Shown: positions 26,089 through 35,732 of the stretch, in pieces
Numbering within the stretch: position 1 is the stretch's first letter
Layout of the letters: every line of letters begins with the position of its first letter
Assembly: GCF_018736065.1 (NCBI RefSeq)
Contig: NZ_CP076128.1
Coordinates: forward strand, 1,550,001 to 1,614,000
Direction of reading: 5' to 3'
DNA: 64,000 nucleotides
DNA from: Flammeovirga kamogawensis
GTDB taxonomy: Bacteria > Bacteroidota > Bacteroidia > Cytophagales > Flammeovirgaceae
Position numbers and translations under genes: made by a program
Notes under the pieces: model-generated
Told to the model about the DNA's origin: nothing
Databases searched by the model: none
The model's input: the letters and a program-made list of their open reading frames with translations, nothing else

Positions 26089-28551
26089 ATGAGAAGTAAA
26101 GATACATTAGCCCAAGGGCTCCTATCCAATATAAATAACGATGCTATTATTTCTGTTATAGCAGATGATGAAACTGAAAGTTATAATTTAGATAATATTG
26201 AAGAATTAGAAGTACCCATATTACCTCTTAGAAATATGGTATTATTCCCTAATGTACTTATCCCTATCACAATTGGTAGAGAGAAGTCAAATAAATTAGT
26301 GGAACATGCTTATTCTAATAAGAAATTTATAGCCGTTGTAGCACAAAGAGACGCTTCTGTTGAAGATCCTGCTAAAAAGGATTTATATCAATTTGGTACA
26401 TTAGTTCAGATAATTAAAATTTTAAAACTTCCTGATGGCAATAGTACAATTATTGCTCAGGGACGTAAAAAAATAGAATTAAAAGAATTAACTTCTGAAG
26501 AGCCATTCCTTTCTGGACAAGTGGTTATTCATGAAGAAGATTTTTCTAAGATTAAGAAAACAGAAGAGAAAGCTTTAGAGTCTTCTTTAAGAGATGTTGC
26601 TTATGAAATCCTTAGTTTAAATAGAGATATTCCTCAAGAGGCTTCTTTAGCTTTAGAAAATATTAAAGGTTTAGATTTCCTTGCCAATTTTATTGCTACA
26701 AACATTAATGCTGAAGTTAATGACAAGCAAAAAATATTAAGAATTTCTGATGGAAAAGTTAAAGTTGAAAGGCTATTAAAGCTGATGAACAAAGAGGTTA
26801 ACTTATTAGAAATTAAAAACGAAATTGCAGGAAAAACAAACGTAGATATTGATCAACAACAACGTGATTATTATTTACGTCAACAAATGAAAGTCCTTCA
26901 AACTGAACTTGGTGCTGAAGGACCTGATGAAGAGATTGCTGCATTAAAAGAACGTGCCGAGAAAAAAGATTGGCCAGATAATGTAAAAGATCACTTTTAC
27001 AAAGAATTAGCAAAACTAATGCGTTCCAATCCTGCAGCTGCTGACTTTGCAGTATCTATGAACTACTGTGAGTTTATGTTGGACTTGCCTTGGAATAAAA
27101 TTACTGAAGATTCTTTCGACTTAAAAAATGCTCAGAAGATTCTTGATAAAGACCATCAAGGTTTAGAAAAAGTAAAAGAACGTATTTTAGAATACCTTGC
27201 TGTTCTTAAGCTTAAAAATGACATTAAAGGACCTATTCTTTGTTTATATGGCCCTCCTGGTGTTGGTAAAACATCATTAGGGAGATCAATTGCCAAAGCA
27301 TTAGGTAGAGAATATAACCGTATTTCATTAGGTGGTTTACACGATGAAACAGAAATTAGAGGACACCGTAAAACTTACGTAGGTGCTATGCCTGGTAAGA
27401 TTATGCAGAGCATAAAAAAATCTGGTGTATCTAACCCTGTTTTTATTCTTGATGAAATCGATAAAATTGGAAATGACTTTAGAGGCGACCCTTCTTCTGC
27501 ATTTTTAGAAGTTCTTGATCCAGAACAAAACAACGCATTTACTGATAATTACCTTGAGGTGGAGTACGACTTATCGAAGGTATTATTTATTGCTACTGCC
27601 AACTCTTTAGATACCATTCAACCTGCATTACGTGATAGAATGGAAATTATTGAGATTACAGGTTATACGTTCGAAGAAAAAGAAGAAATTGCCAAAAAGC
27701 ATTTAATTCCTAAACAAAGAACTGAACATGGATTAAAAGCAAAAGATTTTACAATCTCTGCAAAAGGTTTAAAATTCTTAATCGAGAATTATACTAGAGA
27801 ATCGGGTGTTCGTGGTCTTGAAAGAACAATTGGCTCTGTAATTAGAAAAGTAGCAAAATCTATTGCTATGGAAGAAGAGTACAAAAAATCTATCGGACCT
27901 GACGAAGTAATTAAATACTTAGGAGCACCTATTTTTGAAAGAGAAACATATCAGGATAATGAGTATGCTGGTGTTGTTACTGGATTAGCATGGACACAAG
28001 TTGGTGGTGAGATTTTATTTATTGAAAGCTCACTAAATAAAGGAAAAGGAAGATTAACACTTTCTGGTCAACTTGGAGATGTGATGAAAGAATCTGCAAC
28101 TACAGCTCTTTCATGGTTAAAAGCTAATGCTGATAAGTATGGGATTGATCATAGAGTTTTTGAAACATACGATTTACACATTCACGTTCCCGCAGGTGCT
28201 GTTCCAAAAGACGGACCTTCTGCAGGTATTACAATGCTAACATCTATGGTTTCTACTTATACTCAAAGAAAAATCAAATCTAAGTTAGCAATGACTGGTG
28301 AGATTACTTTAAGAGGTAAAGTACTACCAGTTGGCGGAATTAAAGAAAAGCTTTTAGCTGCAAAAAGAGCAGGTATTAAAGAAATTATTTTCTCTGAGAG
28401 AAATCAACGAGATGTAAAAGATATTCCTGAAAAATATACTGATGGATTAAAGCTTAATTTTGTAAAAGACGCAAAAGAAGTTTTAGAAATTGCTTTAATG
28501 AAAACTAAAGTAGACGATCCTATCAATTTCGAATTCCCTAAGGAAAAATAA
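26089..28551 (+). CDS. lon: ATP-dependent protease Lon
   Basis: An 820-residue cytoplasmic AAA+ serine protease that removes damaged and regulatory proteins. The LonB-type N-domain begins LPILPLRNMVLFPNV-like around residue 45. The ATPase has Walker A GPPGVGKT at 388-395. The protease domain has KDGPSAG with the nucleophile S711 and GGIKEK with the dyad lysine K754, 43 residues apart as in E. coli Lon. The ATG at 26089 is chosen; a TTG 33 bases upstream is the only longer in-frame option. A mini-frame on another register starts at 26043 and overlaps the first codons. A strong terminator follows 28 bases after the stop. Confidence 0.95.
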   Translation: MRSKDTLAQGLLSNINNDAIISVIADDETESYNLDNIEELEVPILPLRNMVLFPNVLIPITIGREKSNKLVEHAYSNKKFIAVVAQRDASVEDPAKKDLYQFGTLVQIIKILKLPDGNSTIIAQGRKKIELKELTSEEPFLSGQVVIHEEDFSKIKKTEEKALESSLRDVAYEILSLNRDIPQEASLALENIKGLDFLANFIATNINAEVNDKQKILRISDGKVKVERLLKLMNKEVNLLEIKNEIAGKTNVDIDQQQRDYYLRQQMKVLQTELGAEGPDEEIAALKERAEKKDWPDNVKDHFYKELAKLMRSNPAAADFAVSMNYCEFMLDLPWNKITEDSFDLKNAQKILDKDHQGLEKVKERILEYLAVLKLKNDIKGPILCLYGPPGVGKTSLGRSIAKALGREYNRISLGGLHDETEIRGHRKTYVGAMPGKIMQSIKKSGVSNPVFILDEIDKIGNDFRGDPSSAFLEVLDPEQNNAFTDNYLEVEYDLSKVLFIATANSLDTIQPALRDRMEIIEITGYTFEEKEEIAKKHLIPKQRTEHGLKAKDFTISAKGLKFLIENYTRESGVRGLERTIGSVIRKVAKSIAMEEEYKKSIGPDEVIKYLGAPIFERETYQDNEYAGVVTGLAWTQVGGEILFIESSLNKGKGRLTLSGQLGDVMKESATTALSWLKANADKYGIDHRVFETYDLHIHVPAGAVPKDGPSAGITMLTSMVSTYTQRKIKSKLAMTGEITLRGKVLPVGGIKEKLLAAKRAGIKEIIFSERNQRDVKDIPEKYTDGLKLNFVKDAKEVLEIALMKTKVDDPINFEFPKEK

Positions 28552-28579
28552 TCTTTTCTAAATAGAATATATTATTGAA

Positions 28580-28608
28580 GAGCTATATCAAGTAGATTGA
28601 TATAGCTC
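28580..28608 (+). terminator. Terminator of lon
   Basis: GAGCTATATCAA (28580-28591) pairs perfectly with TTGATATAGCTC (28597-28608), loop GTAGA, followed by TTTATTTTTTTT. Confidence 0.88.
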
Positions 28609-28819
28609 TTTATTTTTTTTATTTAAAACATTATAAAACTAGGTTTTATTCTTAATTATGAGACATTAAGATTTTTTTTCTTAAAAAAATCACGTTTAGT
28701 TAATGTTCTTTTTCGATAATCGATTTTATTTCTTTTTTTTGCATCAATATTGATTAATATCACCGTTTTATGGTAATATCAATTGATTAACACACAATCA
28801 CATTAAAAGTAACCAAGAT

Positions 28820-29809
28820 ATGAGTCCATTGTACGCTGCAATTACCGCTGTAGCAGGTTGGGTTCCTGAGGACAAACTCACAAACCACGATTTAGAAAAA
28901 TTAGTGGAAACTAGCGACGAGTGGATCACCTCACGCACAGGTATTAAAGAACGACGAATTTTAAAAGGTGAAAATCTTGGAACTTCGACGCTTGCAATAA
29001 ATGCAGTCTCTGCACTTCTAAAGAAAAAAAATATCGATGGAAGTGAAGTAGACCTTGTTATTTGTGCAACTTCTACTCCTGATATGGGATTTATCTCAAC
29101 CGCAAATATTGTTTGCGAGGCTATTCACTCTAATGCCATGAGTTTTGATATATCAGCTGCTTGTTCAGGTTTTATATACGGACTAGAAATGGCTTCTAAC
29201 TTTATAAAGTCAGGCAATTACAAGAAAATTGTAGTAGTTGGTGCAGACAAAATGTCGTCTGTAATGGATTACAGCGATAGAAATACATGTATTTTATTTG
29301 GTGATGGCGCAGGAGCTGTGCTTATAGAACCAAGTGAAGAATATGGCCTAATCGATTCTGTAATGCATTCTGATGGATCAGGCAAAGACTTATTACATGT
29401 AAAAAGAGGTTCTGCCTATCCAATAAGCTTAGAACAACTAGCTGAAAAGGAACATTATTTTTACCAAGATGGTAAATCTGTATTTAAGCATGCTGTGACG
29501 AATATGGCTTCTGCTGCTGAAAGCATCATGAAGAGAAATGAATTATCATCTGATGATATTGCCTATTTAATTCCGCACCAAGCCAACTTAAGAATTATAG
29601 ATGCAACAGCCAAGAGAATGGGTGTTAGTAAAGACCGTGTTTGTATTAATATAGAAAAATATGGTAATACAACTGGTGCTACTATTCCATTATGTCTTTG
29701 GGATTTTGAAAAGCAATTCAAAAAAGGAGACAACTTAGTTTTTGCTGCATTTGGAGGTGGTTTTACTTGGGGCTCTATTTATCTAAAATGGGCATACGAT
29801 ACTGAGTAA
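28820..29809 (+). CDS. fabH: 3-oxoacyl-[acyl-carrier-protein] synthase III
   Basis: Condenses acetyl-CoA or a branched acyl-CoA with malonyl-ACP to start fatty acid synthesis. The 329-residue thiolase-fold protein has the complete triad: C115 in ISAACSGF, H253 in IPHQANLR and N283 in KYGNTTGA. TSDEWITSRTGIKERR near residue 31 is also typical. It is not beside plsX or rpmF here, unlike the usual fab cluster, so it may be a second copy used for a special starter unit; the rest of the genome is needed to tell. Strong terminators flank it on both sides, so it is monocistronic. Confidence 0.9.
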   Translation: MSPLYAAITAVAGWVPEDKLTNHDLEKLVETSDEWITSRTGIKERRILKGENLGTSTLAINAVSALLKKKNIDGSEVDLVICATSTPDMGFISTANIVCEAIHSNAMSFDISAACSGFIYGLEMASNFIKSGNYKKIVVVGADKMSSVMDYSDRNTCILFGDGAGAVLIEPSEEYGLIDSVMHSDGSGKDLLHVKRGSAYPISLEQLAEKEHYFYQDGKSVFKHAVTNMASAAESIMKRNELSSDDIAYLIPHQANLRIIDATAKRMGVSKDRVCINIEKYGNTTGATIPLCLWDFEKQFKKGDNLVFAAFGGGFTWGSIYLKWAYDTE

Positions 29810-29834
29810 GCACTACATTTTCTAAGATATCAAC

Positions 29835-29875
29835 AACAGGAGTATGTTTTATCACCTATTAAACATACTCCTGTT
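29835..29875 (+). terminator. Terminator of fabH
   Basis: AACAGGAGTATGTTT (29835-29849) pairs perfectly with AAACATACTCCTGTT (29861-29875), then a T run. The 15-bp stem is the longest simple terminator in the window. Confidence 0.9.
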
Positions 29876-29901
29876 TTTTTTATGTTAATAGTTTACTACT
29901 T

Positions 29902-29915
29902 TTAAGGCGACTAAA
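29902..29915 (+). repeat. 14-bp motif TTAAGGCGACTAAA, copy 2
   Basis: Identical to 21738-21751, and at a similar distance (57 bases) upstream of a start codon, here the lipid kinase gene. Confidence 0.5.
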
Positions 29916-29958
29916 AAACAACAAATGTTACTCTTCTTACTTGCATCTAGTATAATTA

Positions 29959-30852
29959 ATGAAAAACATCGTATTAATTGCCAACCCAGTGTCCGGGAAT
30001 GGCTTATCAGTTAAGGCTGCAGAAATTACTCAACAAACATTAGCAGCTAAAGGGCTAAATGTACATATTTCTTATACCCAACATGCAGGTCACGCTAGTC
30101 AATTAGCTAAAAACTTTATTAATGAATTTGACATTATTGTTGCCATAGGTGGTGATGGAACAGTAAATGAAATAGCATCAGCTTTGGTTAATTCGCCCGC
30201 TATTTTAGGAATTATACCAACAGGATCCGGCAATGGTTTAGCCAGACACCTTAAAATTCCTATGAATTTAAAAAGTGCTATAAAATGCTTGTACAGAGAG
30301 AAAGTTGTCAAAATAGATGCTCCTAAAGTAAATAATGAGTACTTCTTTTGTACTGCTGGTATTGGCTTTGATGCTCAAGTCAGTCATTCTTTTGCTAATA
30401 TGAAAGGAAGAGGATTTATGAACTATATCAAAGCTACTTTTCTTGAATACTTTAAATATCGCTCTAAAAACTATGCACTCTATTTGGACACAAAGAAAAA
30501 AGCTCTAGATGCTTTTGTTATTACAATTGCGAATGCGGCTCAATATGGTAATAATGCATATATAGCTCCTAAGGCAAAAATTAATGATGGATTATTAGAA
30601 GTTACATTACTGCCAAAACCCTCATTTTTTGATGCTATCAATTTTTCTATCCGTTTATTTACTAAAAAAATACATAAGCACAATAAAGTAAAAACGTTAC
30701 AAACAGAAACAATTAAAATTGATGTTCCTACTGAGAATGGTGATATTTATGGACACAAAGATGGAGAACCAGAAATATGGCATTTACCTCTAGAATTTAG
30801 TCTAAAATCTAACGATAAGTTAACTGTAATTGGCAATACTGATAAGCTTTAA
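29959..30852 (+). CDS. YegS/BmrU-type lipid (diacylglycerol) kinase
   Basis: A 297-residue member of the diacylglycerol kinase catalytic family, which phosphorylates diacylglycerol or a related lipid at the inner membrane. The nucleotide-binding GGDGTVNEIASAL is near residues 64-76, with PTGSGNGLARHL near 90-101. The C-terminal beta-sandwich half (about 120-297) contains GIGFDAQVSHSF and ends in DGEPEIWHLPLEFSL. The start IANPVSGNG at 6-14 is a standard family opening. It stands alone. The lipid substrate cannot be read from sequence; sphingolipids are a possibility in this phylum. Confidence 0.85.
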   Translation: MKNIVLIANPVSGNGLSVKAAEITQQTLAAKGLNVHISYTQHAGHASQLAKNFINEFDIIVAIGGDGTVNEIASALVNSPAILGIIPTGSGNGLARHLKIPMNLKSAIKCLYREKVVKIDAPKVNNEYFFCTAGIGFDAQVSHSFANMKGRGFMNYIKATFLEYFKYRSKNYALYLDTKKKALDAFVITIANAAQYGNNAYIAPKAKINDGLLEVTLLPKPSFFDAINFSIRLFTKKIHKHNKVKTLQTETIKIDVPTENGDIYGHKDGEPEIWHLPLEFSLKSNDKLTVIGNTDKL

Positions 30853-30896
30853 TAACTACATCAGTAGTACTATATACTCTAAAAATACTACTCAAC

Positions 30897-32057
30897 TTAT
30901 ATCATAGATTTCACTAATAATTGAAATAATTCTCTAACCGAATACATAGTACTTAAAAGTGGTAAAAAAGGAACTAGTAATATTGTTGCTAATACAACAA
31001 GTAAGCGTGTATCCACAGGTATAATACTCATTCCTTTTACAAATTCATAGCTCCCATTTATGTCGCACATTGATGATGGATCTGCACTGCCTAAAAGTTC
31101 TTTAACTTCTTGTTCAGGTTTGTCAAACCATTTTTTTTCAAAGAATTTATGATGATTCTGAATCAACATTCCAAATTTATAAATGGTATCTGAACGTAAT
31201 TTAGAAATCTTTGGAGCTAAAATTAATAAGGGAGAAAAACAGACTAAAGGCACCATAATGGCAAATGCAATTATGATAAATTTATAATCCATCAAGGTCT
31301 TTAACCCATCAATAATATCACTATACATTATTGATGATAAATTAATTCCAATGGCCACAGAACATATCCCAAAAAAGAAAGGTACAAAATTTAAATACTC
31401 TAAACCGGCTAACTTATCTCCATGCATTGCATGAATATCCCATCTATATCTATTAAAAATAACCAAAGATGTAATCCATAAAAGCCATCTCCAAACCCAT
31501 CTAACAAATAAAAATTGATATAAAGGAATGGATACAAATACAAACCACCATCCACTTTTACTTAATTTTAAAGCTCCTAATTGATTGTGTTGATATAGCC
31601 AAGATGACTCTTGAGAATCACTTACGTTTGCCCAAACTGCTGTAGAAATAACTAACAATAACAGTAGTATTAATTCTGGAATTGATGAGCGAACTACATT
31701 AGAAAACTTATCTAGATTCTTATCTAAAGCAGGTCTATCTTTATCATTAATCAATAACTTAGTGTAACTAATATAATTATTAAAAGGACTTTCAAAATAT
31801 TGCTCAATATAGATTAAAAAAGGTATTACAATAAATAGGCGACTCATTATTTCAATATCATCGAATAACGCTACAGCATCACCACCCCCAAAAAGAGTCC
31901 CATCAATTCCATTAAATAAAACGATTGGAAAAACTGCAATAAAAAGAAAAACGGATAAACGAATTGAGAATTTTGAAGAGTAATCTTTTGCTTTAAACAT
32001 TTTATTTATTAAGCCATTTACTCCTCCCCCTGTGAAAGAAAAATCATGTTTTTTCAT
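30897..32057 (-). CDS. Unknown multi-pass membrane protein (386 aa)
   Basis: I do not recognise a family. The protein has about six membrane helices: near residues 30-50, 73-87, 130-147, 170-195 (SGWWFVFVSIPLYQFLFVRWVWRWL), 225-240, 260-285 and a final one near 355-375. Between helices two and three is a basic amphipathic loop (NDKDRPALDKNLDKFSN). A large cytoplasmic loop (about 288-350) follows the sixth helix. Trp and Arg clusters (RWVWRWLLW) suggest a functional pore or binding region. It converges with the lipid kinase gene; the 44 bases between them show no obvious terminator. It stands alone and transport is only a guess. Confidence 0.7.
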   Translation of the reverse strand: MKKHDFSFTGGGVNGLINKMFKAKDYSSKFSIRLSVFLFIAVFPIVLFNGIDGTLFGGGDAVALFDDIEIMSRLFIVIPFLIYIEQYFESPFNNYISYTKLLINDKDRPALDKNLDKFSNVVRSSIPELILLLLLVISTAVWANVSDSQESSWLYQHNQLGALKLSKSGWWFVFVSIPLYQFLFVRWVWRWLLWITSLVIFNRYRWDIHAMHGDKLAGLEYLNFVPFFFGICSVAIGINLSSIMYSDIIDGLKTLMDYKFIIIAFAIMVPLVCFSPLLILAPKISKLRSDTIYKFGMLIQNHHKFFEKKWFDKPEQEVKELLGSADPSSMCDINGSYEFVKGMSIIPVDTRLLVVLATILLVPFLPLLSTMYSVRELFQLLVKSMI

Positions 32058-32297
32058 ATACTGCTAATACTATAGATGTCCTTCTTTAGGACTATTATTT
32101 GGGTTATCTTTTAATTATACAATGAAATTAGATTTAATAATTCAGTTATAATAATCTTAAGGGTAGAAATATTATTGAAATGTAGAAAAACACAATTTTT
32201 ATAAAATAATCAGAAAAGAAAGCCTAATGTTATTTAAAAGCGTTCAAATTCTTAAAAGTTAAACGTTATAATCTAAACTTTTATGCAAGTATTTGAT

Positions 32298-32305
32298 TAG
32301 CTTTG
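32298..32305 (+). promoter_or_regulatory. Candidate -7 element of the gltX-glnS promoter
   Basis: TAGCTTTG matches TAnnTTTG. It lies 39 bases before the gltX ATG at 32345. The expected TTG about 20 bases further upstream is not seen. Confidence 0.45.
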
Positions 32306-32344
32306 CAGACTGAAAAAGATATTGATATCATACACATATAAAAG

Positions 32345-33889
32345 ATGGAAAATAAAGTAAGAGTACGTTTTGCTCCTAGTCCAACAGGACCACTTCACAT
32401 TGGTGGAGTGCGTACAGCATTATTCAATTATCTATTTGCCAAACATAATGGTGGCGATTTCCTTGTTCGTATTGAGGATACAGACCAAAACCGTTTTGTT
32501 GAGGGTGCAGAAGAATATATTAAGCAGAGTTTAGAATGGGCAGGAATCGTTGCAGATGAAGCGCCTTGGAACCCTGGTGACTGTGGACCATACCGACAGT
32601 CTGAAAGAAAAGATATATACAAAGAATATGCTGACAAGTTAGTTAAAAACGACCTTGCTTATTATGCTTTTGATACTTCAGAAGAATTAGAGGAAATGCG
32701 CGAACGCTTAAAGCAAGCACGTGTAAATACACCTCAATATAATTCTATGACACGTATGCAAATGACGAATTCATTAACATTATCTGCTGAAGAAGTTCAA
32801 AAACGTTTAGATAATGGTGATCCCTATGTTATTCGTCTAAAAGTTCCTCGTAAAGAAGAAATTAGATTAAATGATATGGTTCGTGGTTGGGTTATGGTTC
32901 ACTCACACACTATTGATGATAAAATTTTGATGAAGTCCGATGGTATGCCTACATATCACCTAGCTAATGTTGTTGATGACCATTTAATGGGAATCACTCA
33001 CGTAATTAGAGGTGAAGAATGGTTACCTTCTGCACCACTTCATGTATTATTATATAGATATTTAGGTTGGGAAGATTCTATGCCTCGCTTTGCACATTTA
33101 CCTCTTTTACTTAAGCCTGATGGTAATGGTAAATTAAGTAAGCGTGATGGTGACAAGATGGGATTTGCTGTTTTCCCTCTTGAATGGAAAGACCCTGCTA
33201 CAGGCGATATTTCTAGAGGTTTTAAAGAAGATGGTTTCTTAGCAGATGCATTTATCAACTTCTTATCTTTCTTAGGTTGGAACCCAGGTGATGAGCGTGA
33301 ATTCTTTACATTAGAAGAGTTAATTGCTGAATTTACTATGGAACGTGTTACTAAGGCAGGTACTAAATTTGATATCGATAAGGCTAAATGGTTTAACCAA
33401 CAATACCTTAAAGAAAAGCCAGATGCTGAGTTAGCAAAATACCTTTTAGCTGATATGGCTAAAGATGGTGTGGAATCTACTCCTGAAAAAGCTGCTTTGG
33501 TTTGTAACCAACTAAAAGAACGTGTTACTTTCCCTCAAGAAATTTGGAGAGATGGACGTTTCTTCTACGAAGCGCCAACTTCTTACGATGCTAAAACGGT
33601 AAAGAAAAAGTGGAAACCTGAAGGTGTCGCTGTCTTAACTGATTATGCTGCTGCAATTGAAAATGCGGATAGCTTTACTGCTGATGATGCTAAATCAATT
33701 TTCATGGGTATTTTAGAACAACATGAAATGAAAATTGGTCATGTAATGCCTGCATTAAGAGTGGCTATCTCTGGTAAAGGTGGAGGTCCTGATTTGATGA
33801 TTATGCAAGAAATCTTAGGAAAAGAGGAAGTTGCTAACAGAATCAAAGTAGCAATTGAAGAGATCAGTAAATTAAAAGAAGGAAATTAA
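32345..33889 (+). CDS. gltX: Glutamyl-tRNA synthetase
   Basis: Charges tRNA-Glu in the cytoplasm. The 514-residue class I synthetase has APSPTGPLHIGG with the HIGH-type motif at 18-21 and the KMSKS-type loop KLSKR at 263-267. DTDQNRF and the anticodon-binding C-terminal half (about 345-514) are complete. It is followed after 44 bases by glnS on the same strand, so both glutamate-family charging enzymes are probably made from one transcript. Since glnS is present, this GltX need not misacylate tRNA-Gln. Confidence 0.97.
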   Translation: MENKVRVRFAPSPTGPLHIGGVRTALFNYLFAKHNGGDFLVRIEDTDQNRFVEGAEEYIKQSLEWAGIVADEAPWNPGDCGPYRQSERKDIYKEYADKLVKNDLAYYAFDTSEELEEMRERLKQARVNTPQYNSMTRMQMTNSLTLSAEEVQKRLDNGDPYVIRLKVPRKEEIRLNDMVRGWVMVHSHTIDDKILMKSDGMPTYHLANVVDDHLMGITHVIRGEEWLPSAPLHVLLYRYLGWEDSMPRFAHLPLLLKPDGNGKLSKRDGDKMGFAVFPLEWKDPATGDISRGFKEDGFLADAFINFLSFLGWNPGDEREFFTLEELIAEFTMERVTKAGTKFDIDKAKWFNQQYLKEKPDAELAKYLLADMAKDGVESTPEKAALVCNQLKERVTFPQEIWRDGRFFYEAPTSYDAKTVKKKWKPEGVAVLTDYAAAIENADSFTADDAKSIFMGILEQHEMKIGHVMPALRVAISGKGGGPDLMIMQEILGKEEVANRIKVAIEEISKLKEGN

Positions 33890-33933
33890 TTCCACTAAGT
33901 TTGATGTTAAATCAAATGATCTAATTGATTACA

Positions 33934-35625
33934 ATGGAAGAAAAAAATATAGAAAAAAGAATGGACTTTATTCGTGAGAAAATCACAGAAGAAGTAAAGT
34001 CTGATAAAAATGGAGGCGAACTTTTATTCCGTTTTCCACCAGAACCAAATGGTTACTTGCATATCGGTCATGCAAAATCTATTTGCTTAAACTTTGGGTT
34101 ATCTCAAGAATTTGAAAACGCAGGTACTAACCTTCGTTTTGATGATACTAACCCTACAAAAGAAGATCAAGAATATGTAGATGCCATTAAGGCAGATATA
34201 GAATGGTTAGGATTTAATTGGGTTGGTGAACCTAAATTTACATCCGATTATTTTGATCAATTGTATGCATGGGCTATTCAACTTATTAAAGAAGGTAAAG
34301 CTTATGTAGATGATCAAGATGCAAATACCATTGCTTCTCAAAAAGGAACTCCAACTACTCCTGGTACTAACTCTCCATTTAGAGAACGTTCTGTAGAGGA
34401 GAATTTAGAGTTGTTTGAAGGGATGAAAGAGGGCAAATTTGATGAAGGTTCTCGTGTATTAAGAGCCAAAATTGATATGGCTAACGCAAACATGCACCTT
34501 CGTGATCCTTTCTTATATAGAATTATTAAAAAGGCTCACCATAGAACTGGTACTACTTGGAATATTTATCCAATGTACGACTGGGCACACGGGCAATCAG
34601 ATTACATAGAAGGAATTACAAACTCTTTATGTACAACTGAATTTGAAGTACACAGGCCTTTGTACAATTGGTTCTTAGATCAAATTGCAGATAAAGATAA
34701 GGTTCGTCCTGAACAAACTGAATTCTCTCGCTTAAATCTTAACTATACTGTTATGTCTAAGCGTAAACTTTTACAGTTAGTAGAAGAAGGTGTTGTAAAT
34801 GGATGGGATGACCCACGTATGCCTACAATTTCTGGCTTAAGAAGAAGAGGATATACTCCTGCTTCTATCAGAAACTTTGCAGAAACAGTTGGTATTACTA
34901 AACGTGATAACGTAATCGACGTATCTTTATTAGAATTTGCTGTTCGTCAAGATCTAAATAAAACTGCTCCTCGTGTAATGGCAGTTTTAGATCCTATCAA
35001 ATTAGTAATTGATAATTACGAAGAAGGTGCAGAAGAATGGTTAGAAGCTGAAAATAATCCTGAGGATGAAAATTCTGGTACTCGTAAAGTACCTTTCTCT
35101 AAAGTTTTATATATCGAAAGAGATGACTTTAAAGAAGAAGCAAACCGTAAATTCTTCCGTTTAACACTTGGTAAAGAAGTTCGTTTAAAGAACGCCTATA
35201 TTATTAAGGGTGAAAGCTGTGTGAAAGATGAAGAGGGGAATGTTACAGAAATTCACTGTACTTATGATCCACTTTCTCGTTCGGGTAGCGGTACAGAAGA
35301 GTCTAAACGAAAAGTAAAAGGTACATTACACTGGGTTTCTGCAGCTCATGCTGTAGATGCTAAAGTAAACCTTTATGATCGCTTGTTCTCTGATGAAGCA
35401 CCAGATGCTGATAAAGACAAAGATTTTAAAGAGTTCTTAAATCCTAACTCTTTAGAAGTAATTGAAGGTTGCAAAGTTGAACCATCTTTAAAAGACAATA
35501 AGGCTGGAGATAACTTCCAATTCCAACGTTTAGGTTACTTTATCTTAGATAAGGAATCTACTCCTGAAAATATGATTTTCAATAAAACTGTTGGATTGAA
35601 AGATTCTTGGGCGAAGAAGAAATAA
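33934..35625 (+). CDS. glnS: Glutaminyl-tRNA synthetase
   Basis: Charges tRNA-Gln directly. The ATG at 33934 (MEEKNIEKRMDFIREKI) is chosen over a TTG three codons upstream. The 563-residue protein has FPPEPNGYLHIGH with HIGH at 43-46 and VMSKRKL with MSKR at 274-277. It carries the two beta-barrel anticodon-binding domains after about residue 340. Length is close to E. coli GlnS (554 aa). It is the second gene of a gltX-glnS pair ending in a terminator. Its presence means the organism need not depend on the GatCAB transamidation route for Gln-tRNA. Confidence 0.97.
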   Translation: MEEKNIEKRMDFIREKITEEVKSDKNGGELLFRFPPEPNGYLHIGHAKSICLNFGLSQEFENAGTNLRFDDTNPTKEDQEYVDAIKADIEWLGFNWVGEPKFTSDYFDQLYAWAIQLIKEGKAYVDDQDANTIASQKGTPTTPGTNSPFRERSVEENLELFEGMKEGKFDEGSRVLRAKIDMANANMHLRDPFLYRIIKKAHHRTGTTWNIYPMYDWAHGQSDYIEGITNSLCTTEFEVHRPLYNWFLDQIADKDKVRPEQTEFSRLNLNYTVMSKRKLLQLVEEGVVNGWDDPRMPTISGLRRRGYTPASIRNFAETVGITKRDNVIDVSLLEFAVRQDLNKTAPRVMAVLDPIKLVIDNYEEGAEEWLEAENNPEDENSGTRKVPFSKVLYIERDDFKEEANRKFFRLTLGKEVRLKNAYIIKGESCVKDEEGNVTEIHCTYDPLSRSGSGTEESKRKVKGTLHWVSAAHAVDAKVNLYDRLFSDEAPDADKDKDFKEFLNPNSLEVIEGCKVEPSLKDNKAGDNFQFQRLGYFILDKESTPENMIFNKTVGLKDSWAKKK

Positions 35626-35652
35626 GTTTCTTTAAATAAAGAAAATAGAACT

Positions 35653-35684
35653 AATGGAGACTTTACAATTGTAAGGTCTCCATT
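35653..35684. terminator. Terminator of glnS
   Basis: AATGGAGAC (35653-35661) pairs with GTCTCCATT (35676-35684). An inner TTAC/GTAA stem extends it, and T residues follow. Confidence 0.8.
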
Positions 35685-35732
35685 TTTTATAGTCCATAAT
35701 AAATTGAAATCCCTCCCCAACCAAATAGATTC

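Noticed and set aside
28749-28790. Two ATTGATTAA direct repeats before fabH (28749 and 28782)
   Set aside because: The word is very AT-rich and expected by chance in this DNA. It does not resemble the known FapR site.
33925-33933. Longer TTG starts for glnS and for the genes at 5875, 13516, 21810, 40029, 43362, 45484 and 58192
   Set aside because: In each case an ATG a few codons later begins the conserved sequence or a proper signal peptide. In 43362 and 45484 the TTG lies inside the upstream gene, and in 58192 it lies inside a consensus promoter.
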